NCBI GenBank assembly: GCA_024710445.1
Contig: JANJUT010000248.1
Span: 1 to 5,754 of the forward strand
Length of the DNA: 5,754 nucleotides
Source: Thiobacillus sp.
GTDB taxonomy: Bacteria; Pseudomonadota; Gammaproteobacteria; Burkholderiales; Thiobacillaceae
Direction: 5' to 3'
Below are positions 1-5,754 of this stretch, piece by piece. Below the pieces are notes generated by a model. It searched no databases, was not told the DNA's origin, and saw only the letters and a list, made by a program, of their open reading frames with translations. A program made the translations under genes and the position numbers. Position 1 is the stretch's first letter. Each line of letters begins with the position of its first letter.

Positions 1-486
1 TGCCACGATGCGGTCGGCGTAATCGGTGATTTCCAGCGGCGAGTGGGTGGGGCTGGAAAAATCCCACCAGATGATTGGCTGGGGGTGGGCCGCCATATTG
101 GCGACCACCGGATACTGCGCATCATCGGGCAGCGCGCCGCGCACCCGCGCCACACGGTCGCGTGCGTCGTTGGCGGCGGCTTCCGGATCGCGCGACTGGA
201 TGAATTCGACCGTGATCTGGCTGACTTCCTCGCGGCTGACCGACTTGATGGTGCGGATGCCCTCGATGCCGGAGAGCGAGTCTTCCAGCGGCTTGGTGAT
301 CTGGCTTTCCATCACCTCGGCCGAGGCGCCGGGATAGACCGTGCGCACCGACACCACCGGTGCATCAATGTTGGGGTATTCGCGCACCGGCAGGCGGTCG
401 AAGGCGATCAGGCCGATCAGGATGATGAGCAGGCTCATCACGGTGGCGAGCACCGGGCGGCGGATGGAAATATCGGAAAGGATCAT
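1..486 (-). CDS. RND efflux transporter inner-membrane permease, N-terminal part (runs off the window)
   Basis: This is the N-terminal 162 residues of an AcrB/MexB-type (hydrophobe/amphiphile efflux) proton-driven pump. These pumps sit in the inner membrane as trimers and work with a periplasmic adaptor and an outer-membrane channel. The start MILSDISIRRP is the typical family N-terminus. Residues 11-29 form the first membrane helix. After it come the conserved LPVREYPNIDAP stretch (32-43), YPGASAEVME (51-60) and the porter-domain beginning with KPLEDSLSGIEGI (65-77). The ATG at 484-486 is chosen because it places the helix correctly; the ribosome site before it is weak. The gene starts 43 bases after the adaptor gene ends, so the two are very likely co-transcribed. 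The C-terminal part lies outside, so the substrate class (drugs versus other compounds) cannot be judged. Family call is firm; the specific pump is not. Confidence 0.93.
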   Translation of the reverse strand, partial: MILSDISIRRPVLATVMSLLIILIGLIAFDRLPVREYPNIDAPVVSVRTVYPGASAEVMESQITKPLEDSLSGIEGIRTIKSVSREEVSQITVEFIQSRDPEAAANDARDRVARVRGALPDDAQYPVVANMAAHPQPIIWWDFSSPTHSPLEITDYADRIVA

Positions 487-529
487 GGCTCAGTCTTCGC
501 AGATTGCTGGGGTTGGCTCGGCGCCTGGA

Positions 530-1576
530 TCAGCGCGGCTTGCCGGCCTGCATGTTCTTCATCATCTGCGCGGCCTGGTCCAGCGTCACTACCGGAATGC
601 CGGGGCGCAGCTTGATCTGGCCGTCGAGCACGACCGTGTCGCCAGCTTTCACGCCGGAGACGATCTCGACCCGGCCCGGTTCGCGCTTGCCCAGCGTGAC
701 CTTGCGCAACTCGGCCTTGCCGTCGATGGCAAGAAAGACGTAGCTGCCGTCGGATTTCGGCACGACGACCTGCTCGGGCAGCAGGATGGCGTGGGTCTTG
801 CCGCCGAGATCGGCGGTGGCGCGGGCAAACATGCCGGGTTTGAGCTGTCCTTTCGGATTGGCGATACGTGCACGCACCCGCACATTGCGGCTGACCGGAT
901 CGACTACTGGATCGATGGCGTGCACCGTGCCGCTGAACGTCTGGCCCGGCAGGGCATCAAAGCTCAGGCTGATCGGCAGGCCGATGCGCACCAAAGACAA
1001 TAAGGTCTCAGGCACGGGCACTTCCAGCTTCAGGGTACCGAGCGCATCCAGCCGCACGATCTCATCGCCCTTGCTGACATACGCACCGGGGCTGACCTGG
1101 CGCAGCCCGACCACGGCGGAAAAGGGTGCGCGGATGCTGGTCTTGTCGAGTGCCACCTGCTCCTGCTGGCGCCGTGCGCGGAGGATGTCGAGGTTGGCGC
1201 GCGCCTCATCGAGCGCCTGCCTGGAGATGAAGTTCTGGGCAACCAGTTCCTCGCTGCGCTTGTAACGGCTTTGCGCCAGATTGAGATCGGCCTGGGCGGC
1301 GGCCAGGCGGGCGCGCTGTTCGGCGGAATCGAGTACCACCAGGACCGCGCCTTTCTTGACTGGCTGGCCTTCCTTGAACAGCAGCTTGTCGATGCGGCCG
1401 TCGATTTCCGGGCGCAGGACGACGCTGTCCTCGGCGATCAATGCGCCAACGGCATTGACGGTGTTGGAAACCGGCGTTTCGCTCACTTTCATCATGTTGA
1501 CCGGGATGAAAGGCGGCCCGCCGGCCTGGGCGAAAGCAAGCACGGGAGCAAACAGCAGGATGAACAGGGTGCGCAT
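530..1576 (-). CDS. RND efflux periplasmic adaptor (membrane fusion protein)
   Basis: This 348-residue adaptor is the periplasmic bridge between an RND pump and a TolC-like outer-membrane channel. Residues 1-16 (MRTLFILLFAPVLAFA) form a cleavable signal peptide with an AFA/Q site; no lipobox cysteine is present, unlike AcrA. The first half of the lipoyl-like domain is about 50-82 (LRPEIDGRIDKLLFKEGQPVKKG within it). A short coiled-coil hairpin follows at about 85-145, and the second lipoyl half begins at TSIRAPFSAVVG. Then come a beta-barrel (about 180-255, with NPKGQLKPGMFARA) and a membrane-proximal domain (about 262-332). The hairpin tip carries R107, L111 and S118 with the R-xxx-L-xxxxxx-S spacing known for TolC docking. 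No outer-membrane channel gene is in the window, so the partner must be downstream or elsewhere. The gene leads the operon with the pump. The ribosome site is a modest GGAA about 8 bases before the ATG. Confidence 0.93.
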   Translation of the reverse strand: MRTLFILLFAPVLAFAQAGGPPFIPVNMMKVSETPVSNTVNAVGALIAEDSVVLRPEIDGRIDKLLFKEGQPVKKGAVLVVLDSAEQRARLAAAQADLNLAQSRYKRSEELVAQNFISRQALDEARANLDILRARRQQEQVALDKTSIRAPFSAVVGLRQVSPGAYVSKGDEIVRLDALGTLKLEVPVPETLLSLVRIGLPISLSFDALPGQTFSGTVHAIDPVVDPVSRNVRVRARIANPKGQLKPGMFARATADLGGKTHAILLPEQVVVPKSDGSYVFLAIDGKAELRKVTLGKREPGRVEIVSGVKAGDTVVLDGQIKLRPGIPVVTLDQAAQMMKNMQAGKPR

Positions 1577-1593
1577 GGCAGATTCCGCAAAAC

Positions 1594-1624
1594 AAGGTGT
1601 GGGAAGGTACGCACCTTAGCAGGT
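1594..1624. repeat. Nested inverted repeats upstream of the efflux operon (possible operator or 5'-UTR hairpin)
   Basis: Three overlapping dyads share one arm. AAGGTGTG (1594-1601) faces CGCACCTT (1610-1617), with one G-T pair. AAGGT (1604-1608) faces ACCTT (1613-1617). ACCT (1613-1616) faces AGGT (1621-1624). The cluster lies 18-48 bases upstream of the adaptor ATG on the minus strand, where a repressor or activator site or a leader hairpin could act. That the dyads exist is seen directly; the function is a guess. Confidence 0.35.
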
Positions 1625-1669
1625 CCAGGATGAAACAAAAACCGTATGAACGGGTCATCTTTAAATAAT

Positions 1670-1712
1670 GGCTTGTAAGGATATCGGGCCTGCGCCGACT
1701 GACTTGCAAGCC
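1670..1712. repeat. 10-bp inverted repeat just upstream of msrP
   Basis: GGCTTGTAAG (1670-1679) pairs with CTTGCAAGCC (1703-1712); the single mismatch becomes a G-U pair in RNA, giving a full 10-bp stem with a 23-base loop. The cores CTTGTAAG and CTTGCAAG are each palindromic or nearly so, and their centres are 31 bases apart, close to three helical turns. This fits either two binding sites on one DNA face or a leader hairpin ending 22 bases before the msrP ATG. Function is inferred only. Confidence 0.4.
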
Positions 1713-1734
1713 CTTTTCTGACAGGACATGAATC

Positions 1735-2673
1735 ATGCTGATCCGACCACCCAATGACATTTTGTCGTCTGAAATCACACCTCACGAGGTGTATCGGGAA
1801 CGCCGCCGCTTCATGCAGGGCATGGGTGTGCTGGCAGCGGGGGCCGCCCTGGGGGTTGCGGCCGATGTGGAGGCGGGTGTCAGACTGGCAGGTGTACGCG
1901 GCAGCGCCTACACGTTGAACGAAGCGAAAACCCCCTATAAGTCGGTGACGACCTACAACAACTTCTATGAGTTTGGCACCGGCAAAAGCGATCCGGCCGA
2001 GAACGCTGGCGGCTTGAACACGCGGCCGTGGACGGTGGCTGTCGAGGGTGAAGTGAACAAGCCCGGCGTGTATGACATGGATATGCTGCTGAAACTGGCG
2101 CCGTTGGAGGAACGTGTTTACCGGATGCGGTGCGTGGAAGGCTGGTCGATGGTGATCCCGTGGGTGGGATTCCCCCTGCACGAACTGATCCGCCGCGCGA
2201 ATCCAACCGGTAATGCCAGATATGTCGAGTTCGTCACGCTGCACGATCCCGGACAGATGCCGGGGCAACGTTCACGGGTGCTCGACTGGCCCTATGTCGA
2301 GGGTTTGCGGATGGATGAGGCGATGAACCCGCTGACGCTGCTGGCGGTGGGACTGTACGGCGAGGTGTTGCCCAACCAGAATGGTGCACCGATCCGGCTG
2401 GTGGTGCCGTGGAAGTATGGTTTCAAGAGCGCCAAGTCCATCGTCAGGATCCGCTTTGTCGAGAAACAGCCGCTGACCGCCTGGATGAAGGCAACGCCCA
2501 GCGAGTATGGCTTCTATTCCAACGTCAATCCGCAGGTGGACCATCCGCGCTGGAGCCAGGCCAGGGAACGCCGCATCGGCGAATTCTTCAAGCGCGATAC
2601 CCTGATGTTCAATGGCTACGGCGCGCAGGTTGCACAGATGTACCGGGGCATGGATCTGAAAAGGTATTTCTGA
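1735..2673 (+). CDS. msrP: Protein-methionine-sulfoxide reductase catalytic subunit MsrP (YedY family)
   Basis: MsrP is a periplasmic molybdopterin enzyme that reduces both R and S methionine sulfoxide in oxidised envelope proteins, taking electrons from the haem protein MsrQ. The 312-residue product has a twin-arginine export signal: RERRRFMQG (21-29) followed by the Ala-rich hydrophobic stretch [12 protein letters not shown] (32-43). The family signature [11 protein letters not shown] (74-84) is present. Cys133, in [11 protein letters not shown], is the expected molybdenum ligand. The downstream block [20 protein letters not shown] (214-233) is also typical of the family. Length is slightly below the 334 residues of the E. 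coli enzyme. The ATG at 1735 is supported by AGGA 8 bases upstream and leaves a normal Tat n-region. The gene overlaps msrQ by one base, so the two are co-translated. In E. coli a hypochlorite or copper-responsive two-component system controls this pair; no such genes are seen here. Confidence 0.96.
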   Translation: MLIRPPNDILSSEITPHEVYRERRRFMQGMGVLAAGAALGVAADVEAGVRLAGVRGSAYTLNEAKTPYKSVTTYNNFYEFGTGKSDPAENAGGLNTRPWTVAVEGEVNKPGVYDMDMLLKLAPLEERVYRMRCVEGWSMVIPWVGFPLHELIRRANPTGNARYVEFVTLHDPGQMPGQRSRVLDWPYVEGLRMDEAMNPLTLLAVGLYGEVLPNQNGAPIRLVVPWKYGFKSAKSIVRIRFVEKQPLTAWMKATPSEYGFYSNVNPQVDHPRWSQARERRIGEFFKRDTLMFNGYGAQVAQMYRGMDLKRYF

Positions 2674-3296
2674 TGAGGCGTGTTTTTCATAACCCCAGGT
2701 TCTGGGTGTTTGCCGTCTGCCTGCTGCCGCTGACGCGGCTGATTGTTCTGGGCTTCAGTGGCGGGCTGGGCGCCAATCCGATCGAGTTCATCACCCGTTC
2801 CCTTGGCACCTGGACGCTGGTCGGATTGATGGTGACGCTGTCGGTCACACCCTTGCGACGCCTGACCGGCCATGCCGAACTGATTCGTTACCGGCGCATG
2901 TTGGGGTTGTTTGCTTTCTTCTATGCCTGCCTGCATTTTGTCACCTACATCTGGCTGGATCAGTTTTTCGACCCGGCAGCGATTGTCAAGGACATCGTCA
3001 AGCGGCCTTTCATTACGGTGGGGTTTGCGGCTTTCGTTCTGCTTGTACCGCTTGCCCTGACGTCGACTCACGCCATGATGCGGCGCCTGGGCCGTCGTTG
3101 GCAGCAATTGCACCGCCTGGTTTACGCCATCGCCATTCTGGGCGTGATCCACTATCTCTGGCTGGTGAAGAAAGACCTGACCGACCCGCTGGTCTACGCA
3201 GTGGTCCTTACGCTGCTGTTGGTGCTGCGTTTGCCATGGGTTGTACATGCGCTGCAGGCAGTTCGCAGCAGTCGCAGGGTGTCGCCCCAGTCGTGA
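2673..3296 (+). CDS. msrQ: Protein-methionine-sulfoxide reductase haem-binding subunit MsrQ (YedZ family)
   Basis: MsrQ is an inner-membrane b-type haem protein of the ferric-reductase-like family that passes electrons, from quinones or a flavin reductase, to MsrP. The 207-residue product matches the usual length (211 in E. coli). About six hydrophobic segments are visible, near residues 11-29, 44-60, 77-95, 113-130, 149-165 and 174-192. Candidate haem ligands are His88 (YACLHFVTY), His147 (QQLHRLVY) and His160 (GVIHYLW); their spacing of 59 and 13 is close to that of the three key histidines in the E. coli protein. The ATG at 2673 uses the last base of the msrP stop (TGATG), which argues for translational coupling and rules out the longer in-frame extension inside msrP. 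No strong terminator tuned to this strand follows, though the hairpin at 3341-3363 may stop it partly. Confidence 0.95.
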   Translation: MRRVFHNPRFWVFAVCLLPLTRLIVLGFSGGLGANPIEFITRSLGTWTLVGLMVTLSVTPLRRLTGHAELIRYRRMLGLFAFFYACLHFVTYIWLDQFFDPAAIVKDIVKRPFITVGFAAFVLLVPLALTSTHAMMRRLGRRWQQLHRLVYAIAILGVIHYLWLVKKDLTDPLVYAVVLTLLLVLRLPWVVHALQAVRSSRRVSPQS

Positions 3297-3334
3297 TTAC
3301 GCCGGGACGGGGTTGCTGTCCATGAAACGCGGGC

Positions 3335-3363
3335 AATAAAAAACGGGGGACAAGCCCCCGTTT
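3335..3363 (-). terminator. Rho-independent terminator of the histone-H1-like gene, possibly shared with msrQ
   Basis: A perfect 9-bp stem AAACGGGGG (3341-3349) and CCCCCGTTT (3355-3363) surrounds a 5-base loop. Read on the minus strand, the stem is followed by a T-rich tail (TTTTTTATT including the stem end), so it is a classic terminator beginning 23 bases past the H1-like stop. On the plus strand the T tract is only three bases, so it would end msrQ transcripts less well. Confidence 0.85.
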
Positions 3364-3386
3364 CAGATTGGGCAGTGCCCGACCTG

Positions 3387-3878
3387 TTAGAGCCCGAAAG
3401 GCTTGATGACCGGTACCGCCGGTGCGGGAGCCGCAGCAGGAGCCGGGGCAGGTTTGGCGGCAGGAGCCGCTTTCTTTGCAACGGGCTTTTTCGCTGCGGG
3501 CTTCTTTGCAGCAGGTTTTTTGGCTGCCGGAGCTGCCTTTTTGGCCACGGGCTTTTTCGCTGCTGGTTTTTTAGCGGCGACTGCCTTTTTAGCCGGAGCT
3601 GCCTTTTTGGCCACGGGCTTTTTCGCTGCTGGTTTTTTAGCGGCGACTGCCTTTTTAGCCGGAGCTGCCTTTTTGGCTACGGGCTTTTTCGCTACTGGTT
3701 TTTTAGCGGCGACTGCCTTTTTAGCCGGGGCTGCCTTTTTGGCTACGGGCTTTTTCGCTACTGGTTTTTTAGCGGCGACTGCCTTTTTAGCCGGGGCGGC
3801 CTTTTTGGCTACGGGTTTCTTGGCGGGGGCCGCCTTCTTGGCCGCCGGTTTGGCGGCGGGTTTTTTTGCTGTTGCCAT
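3387..3878 (-). CDS. Histone-H1-like Ala/Lys/Pro-rich DNA-binding protein
   Basis: The 163-residue product resembles the lysine-rich H1-like nucleoid proteins of betaproteobacteria (such as Bordetella BpH1) and the repeat tail of Pseudomonas AlgP. These bind DNA without sequence preference and act in the cytoplasm on the chromosome. From residue 4 to 157 it contains only Ala, Lys, Pro and Val, with no acidic residue, so it is strongly basic and surely disordered. Four 22-residue repeats (27-48, 49-70, 71-92, 93-114) are built from AAPAKKAVAAKK plus two KPxAK-type blocks. A Pro/Ala tail (about 137-163) ends in VIKPFGL. An ATG lies nine codons upstream at 3905, but the start at 3878 is preferred because AGGAGT (3884-3889) lies 5 bases before it and it gives the usual MATAKKPAAK beginning. 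The gene stands alone, with its own terminator. Family call is strong; physiological role is inferred. Confidence 0.9.
   Translation of the reverse strand: MATAKKPAAKPAAKKAAPAKKPVAKKAAPAKKAVAAKKPVAKKPVAKKAAPAKKAVAAKKPVAKKPVAKKAAPAKKAVAAKKPAAKKPVAKKAAPAKKAVAAKKPAAKKPVAKKAAPAAKKPAAKKPAAKKPVAKKAAPAAKPAPAPAAAPAPAVPVIKPFGL
3532..3795. repeat. Four 66-bp tandem repeats inside the H1-like gene
   Basis: The units are 3532-3597, 3598-3663, 3664-3729 and 3730-3795, in phase with the 22-residue protein repeat. Units 1 and 2 are identical to each other, and so are units 3 and 4. The two pairs differ at three positions (one base each in GGCCAC/GGCTAC, GCTGCT/GCTACT and the terminal A/G). One change alters the protein (Ala versus Val). 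Decayed partial units flank the array on both sides. Confidence 0.95.
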
Positions 3879-4182
3879 GTAACACTCCTTAGAAGTTGAA
3901 CACATTCACTTATCACTACAGCTTGAAGCCACGTGCAGTCAGAATTTGCACTTCCAAAGCGTGGTATCAACAGGCGAACGACTTGCCCGAAACCCTCAAA
4001 AGACGGGCGATACCGAGGCTCCGCTTGGTGAGCTTCATTCTAGTTACTTTTCCGGGGGGTTCAATGGATAGTCAGGATGTTGCGTGAATAACCAGAGAAA
4101 AAATGTAGCAGTCAAGCAAAATGTATTGATCCGACACTAAAAAACATAAAAATACGTGTTTGCCAGGATGCTCTGGAAATAA
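3879..4182. other. Gene-free stretch between the H1-like gene and lysA
   Basis: This 304-base region holds the ribosome site (AGGAGT at 3884-3889 read on the minus strand) and must hold the promoter of the H1-like gene. It also holds the 3' end of the lysA transcript. The part nearest lysA (about 4085-4185) is clearly richer in A and T than the neighbouring genes. A TTGACT sequence on the minus strand (4111-4116) could be a -35 element, but no good -10 box follows at the right distance. I see no supported coding region; the short open frame 3896-4087 has a TTG start, no ribosome site and no recognisable product. Confidence 0.5.
4138..4176 (-). terminator. Possible weak terminator after lysA
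   Basis: On the minus strand, 7 bases past the lysA stop, a short hairpin (CCAG 4163-4166 with CTGG 4173-4176) is followed by a T-rich run. A second AT-only style stem (AAACA 4142-4146 with TGTTT 4157-4161) ends in more T residues. Both stems are short, so this is a weak call. Confidence 0.25.
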
Positions 4183-5424
4183 CTAAATAAGCCGTTCTCC
4201 AGCCATTAGCCCTTTCTGTGTTTCACGCTCGCGAATGACATGGATTTCATTCCTGTCGATCAGGATTTCTGCCGCGCGAGGACGGGAATTGTAATTCGAA
4301 GCCATGCTCATGCCGTATGCGCCGGCTGAAAGAATGGCGAGCAGGTCGCCTTCATCAATCGCCAGATCGCGCGCAAAGCCAATGAAATCGCCGGTTTCAC
4401 AGATTGGGCCGACGATATCGTAGCGTTGTGGTGCCGCTTTTTTCTGGTTGACGGCGACGATACCGTGATACGCCTCGTAAAGTGCCGGCCGCATCAAATC
4501 GTTCATAGCGGCATCGACGATGGCGAAATTTTTGTCTTCCCCAGGCTTCAAGTACTCGACGCGCGTCAGCAGCAACCCCGCATTGCCGACGAGTGAGCGG
4601 CCTGGCTCCAGCAGCAGTTTCTCGTGACGACCTGCAAAAAGCGCAGCCAGCGTTTGGCCATAGGCCTCAAGATCAGGCGGGGTTTCGTCGTTGTAGCGAA
4701 TGCCGACGCCCCCACCGAGATCGATGTGATGGAGTGTGATGCCTTCCTTGGACAGCGTGTCGACGAGGGCCAGTACCCGCTTGGCCGCGTCGGCCAGGGG
4801 GGAGAGGTCGGTCAGTTGCGAGCCGATGTGGCAATCGATGCCGGTGATTTTGAGGTGGGGCAGGCCGGCGGCCAGGCGGTATAGCGCAGGCGCGTCCCCT
4901 ATCGGCACGCCGAACTTGTTTTCTTTCAGGCCCGTGGAGATATACGGATGCGTCTTTGGATCGACATCGGGATTGACGCGAAACGACACGGGCGCAACCC
5001 GGCCTTCTTCGCCGGCCACGCGATTCAGGCGATGCAGTTCGCTGACCGATTCGACGTTGAAGCACAGAATGCCAGCCTTGAGCGCGGCACGCATTTCGTC
5101 CGCCGTTTTGCCGACACCGGAAAAAACGATCTTGCCGGGGTCCCCGCCGGCGGCCAGAACGCGCATCAGTTCTCCGCCGGAGACGATGTCGAAACCGGCA
5201 CCGAGACGCGCAAACAGGTTGAGTATCGCCAGGCTGGAGTTGGCCTTTACTGCATAGCAGATCAGATGCGGCGTTTTGGCAAATGCCTGGGCGTAAGCTT
5301 GATAGGCGCTTTCCAGTGCGGCTTTGGAGTACACATAAAGAGGGGTGCCAAAGCGCTCGGCAAGCGTATCCAGTGCCACCCCTTCAAGATGGAGGCGGCC
5401 GTCGAGTCGATGCAGGGTATTCAA
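4183..5424 (-). CDS. lysA: Diaminopimelate decarboxylase
   Basis: LysA is a cytoplasmic PLP enzyme that decarboxylates meso-diaminopimelate to L-lysine, the last step of lysine synthesis. The 413-residue product is full length for the family. It has an alanine-racemase-like TIM barrel with the PLP lysine K60 in YAVKAN, HIGSQ (199-203), the phosphate-binding GGG (237-239) and EPGR (273-276). It also has a C-terminal beta domain with the catalytic Cys342 in CETGD (342-346), and Y370 and YNSRPR (378-383) near the active site. The start is a TTG at 5422-5424. It is chosen because the upstream in-frame stretch to the stop at 5470-5472 has no ATG or GTG, and the N-terminus MNTLHRLDGRLHLEG aligns in style with known betaproteobacterial LysA. 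The TTG overlaps the TGA stop of lptM as TTGA, suggesting coupled translation. Confidence 0.97.
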   Translation of the reverse strand: MNTLHRLDGRLHLEGVALDTLAERFGTPLYVYSKAALESAYQAYAQAFAKTPHLICYAVKANSSLAILNLFARLGAGFDIVSGGELMRVLAAGGDPGKIVFSGVGKTADEMRAALKAGILCFNVESVSELHRLNRVAGEEGRVAPVSFRVNPDVDPKTHPYISTGLKENKFGVPIGDAPALYRLAAGLPHLKITGIDCHIGSQLTDLSPLADAAKRVLALVDTLSKEGITLHHIDLGGGVGIRYNDETPPDLEAYGQTLAALFAGRHEKLLLEPGRSLVGNAGLLLTRVEYLKPGEDKNFAIVDAAMNDLMRPALYEAYHGIVAVNQKKAAPQRYDIVGPICETGDFIGFARDLAIDEGDLLAILSAGAYGMSMASNYNSRPRAAEILIDRNEIHVIRERETQKGLMAGERLI

Positions 5425-5552
5425 TTGGAAGTCCGTTGCGGTGCAGCAGGTTTTTCGGGAAGATACAGGTCACCCTTGGAGCCGCAGGCAGCCAGACTCA
5501 GCCCGCACAGCAACAGGGACACTATATATATGGATATGGAGCGCATTTTCAT
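5421..5552 (-). CDS. lptM: Small LptM-type (YifL-like) lipoprotein
   Basis: The 43-residue product begins MKMRSISIYIVSLLLCGLSL and reaches a lipobox LAAC with Cys23 as the lipidated residue. It continues GSKGDLYLPEKP, the short conserved block of the LptM family, and ends in a polar tail. LptM is an outer-membrane lipoprotein that helps the LptD-LptE LPS translocon mature and form its correct disulphides. The gene lies directly upstream of lysA and its TGA stop overlaps the lysA TTG, an arrangement familiar from betaproteobacteria. Three in-frame ATGs are possible: 5576 (51 residues), 5552 (43) and 5546 (41). I chose 5552 for the usual signal-peptide length, but no clear ribosome site precedes it, while the 5576 ATG has GAGG 11 bases and AGGA 2 bases upstream. 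Family call is good; the exact start is open. Confidence 0.85.
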   Translation of the reverse strand: MKMRSISIYIVSLLLCGLSLAACGSKGDLYLPEKPAAPQRTSN

Positions 5553-5556
5553 GCGC
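5541..5556 (-). promoter_or_regulatory. lptM: GAAA-tetraloop hairpin over the lptM start codons
   Basis: In the minus-strand transcript GCGCAU and AUGCGC form a perfect 6-bp stem closed by GAAA, a GNRA-type tetraloop. The ATGs at 5552 and 5546 both fall in this structure. It may limit ribosome access, or it may mean the ATG at 5576 is the real start. The repeat is seen directly; its role is inferred. Confidence 0.4.
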
Positions 5557-5624
5557 GAAATGTTAGCACGGGACATGATCCTACAAACCTCAGTTGACCG
5601 CTTATGACCATCAATGGATACCGC

Positions 5625-5754
5625 ATGAATACTGAATTATCTGCCTTTGATCGGATTCACCTGTCGGGTGGACTCGCTATACACCCGCTGGCACGCCTGG
5701 CCGCGCGCCTGCCTTTGTCCCCGCAAGGGGTAGGCCGGATTCGTAATGTCGCTA
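5625..5754 (+). CDS. Unidentified protein, N-terminal fragment (runs off the window)
   Basis: An open frame starts MNTELSAFDRIHLSGG and continues without a stop to the window edge, 43 codons. The other two plus-strand frames are interrupted by stops in the same stretch, and codon use is GC-rich as in the neighbours, so a real gene is likely. The ATG at 5625 has a GGA 6 bases before it; an in-frame ATG at 5604 would add seven residues (MTINGYR) but has no ribosome site. I do not recognise the family: the visible part has Leu/Ala/Arg-rich segments (HPLARLAARLPL) and no known motif, signal peptide or membrane helix. It is divergent from lptM-lysA, where many relatives carry cyaY, but the sequence does not look like a CyaY N-terminus. 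Confidence 0.55.
   Translation, partial: MNTELSAFDRIHLSGGLAIHPLARLAARLPLSPQGVGRIRNVA

Larger units (their letters stand above)
1577..1734. promoter_or_regulatory. Divergent intergenic control region between the efflux operon and msrPQ
   Basis: This 158-base gap must contain the promoters of both divergent units. An AT-rich block TTTAAATAAT (1660-1669) could supply a -10 element for msrP, but no convincing -35 partner is visible. For the minus-strand operon I see no promoter close to consensus. Several inverted repeats crowd the region and are listed separately. A ribosome site AGGA (1723-1726) lies 8 bases before the msrP ATG. No regulator gene is adjacent in the window. The role is inferred from position. 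Confidence 0.55.

Noticed and set aside
43..1003. Plus-strand open frames across the efflux genes
   Set aside because: They are opposite well-recognised RND pump and adaptor sequences and show no recognisable family or ribosome site.
1492..2268. Minus-strand open frame opposite msrP running into the adaptor gene
   Set aside because: It is antisense to conserved MsrP motifs, gives a His/Pro/Arg-rich shadow product, and overlaps the start of the adaptor.
2409..2672. In-frame N-terminal extension of msrQ into msrP
   Set aside because: The extension is an out-of-frame reading of conserved msrP sequence. MsrQ starts naturally at the TGATG overlap.
3532..3795. Regular repeats resembling a CRISPR array
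   Set aside because: The units are directly adjacent, with no unique spacers, and are coding repeats in phase with a 22-residue protein repeat.
3403..3882. Long plus-strand open frames opposite the H1-like gene, encoding a Gly/Ala/Phe/Leu-rich repetitive protein
   Set aside because: They are the complement of Lys/Ala/Pro codons, which rarely give stops. The minus strand has a strong ribosome site, a terminator and a known protein type.
3879..3905. Upstream ATG that would add MCSTSKECY to the H1-like protein
   Set aside because: No good ribosome site precedes it, while AGGAGT lies 5 bases before the inner ATG, within the supposed extension.
5717..5728. CCCC-GCAA-GGGG hairpin near the window end
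   Set aside because: The stem is only 4 bp, has no T tract and lies inside a probable coding frame, so it is likely chance.

Overview
The window looks like ordinary chromosomal DNA of a GC-rich Gram-negative bacterium, most likely a betaproteobacterium (Rhodocyclales or Nitrosomonadales relatives would fit). The clues are a Tat-exported MsrP with its MsrQ partner, an Ala/Lys/Pro histone-H1-like protein, lysA preceded by a small LptM-type lipoprotein gene, and an RND efflux pump. The taxon is inferred from gene content; no rRNA gene or other marker is present.

Layout: positions 1-1576 carry an RND efflux operon on the minus strand. The periplasmic adaptor (530-1576) comes first and is followed by the inner-membrane pump, of which only the N-terminal 162 residues (1-486) lie in the window. 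A 158-base divergent intergenic region with several inverted repeats separates this operon from msrP (1735-2673) and msrQ (2673-3296) on the plus strand. MsrP and MsrQ form the periplasmic methionine-sulfoxide repair system, and their genes overlap by one base. A strong hairpin terminator (about 3335-3363) lies between msrQ and the convergent minus-strand histone-H1-like gene (3387-3878). The core of that gene is four 66-bp tandem repeats.

A 304-base gene-free stretch (3879-4182) follows. Then come lysA (4183-5424, minus), the last step of lysine synthesis, and immediately upstream and overlapping it the 43-residue lipoprotein gene lptM (5421-5552, minus). A divergent plus-strand gene that I could not identify starts near 5625 and runs off the end.

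The genes form at least four independent transcription units: efflux, envelope oxidative repair, chromatin-like DNA binding, and lysine synthesis with LPS-assembly support. I found no mobile element, CRISPR array, RNA gene or clearly new system. The points most worth a second look are the paired 66-bp repeats in the H1-like gene, the small lptM gene with its TTGA junction to a TTG-started lysA, a tetraloop hairpin over the lptM start codons, and the dyads upstream of msrP and the efflux operon.
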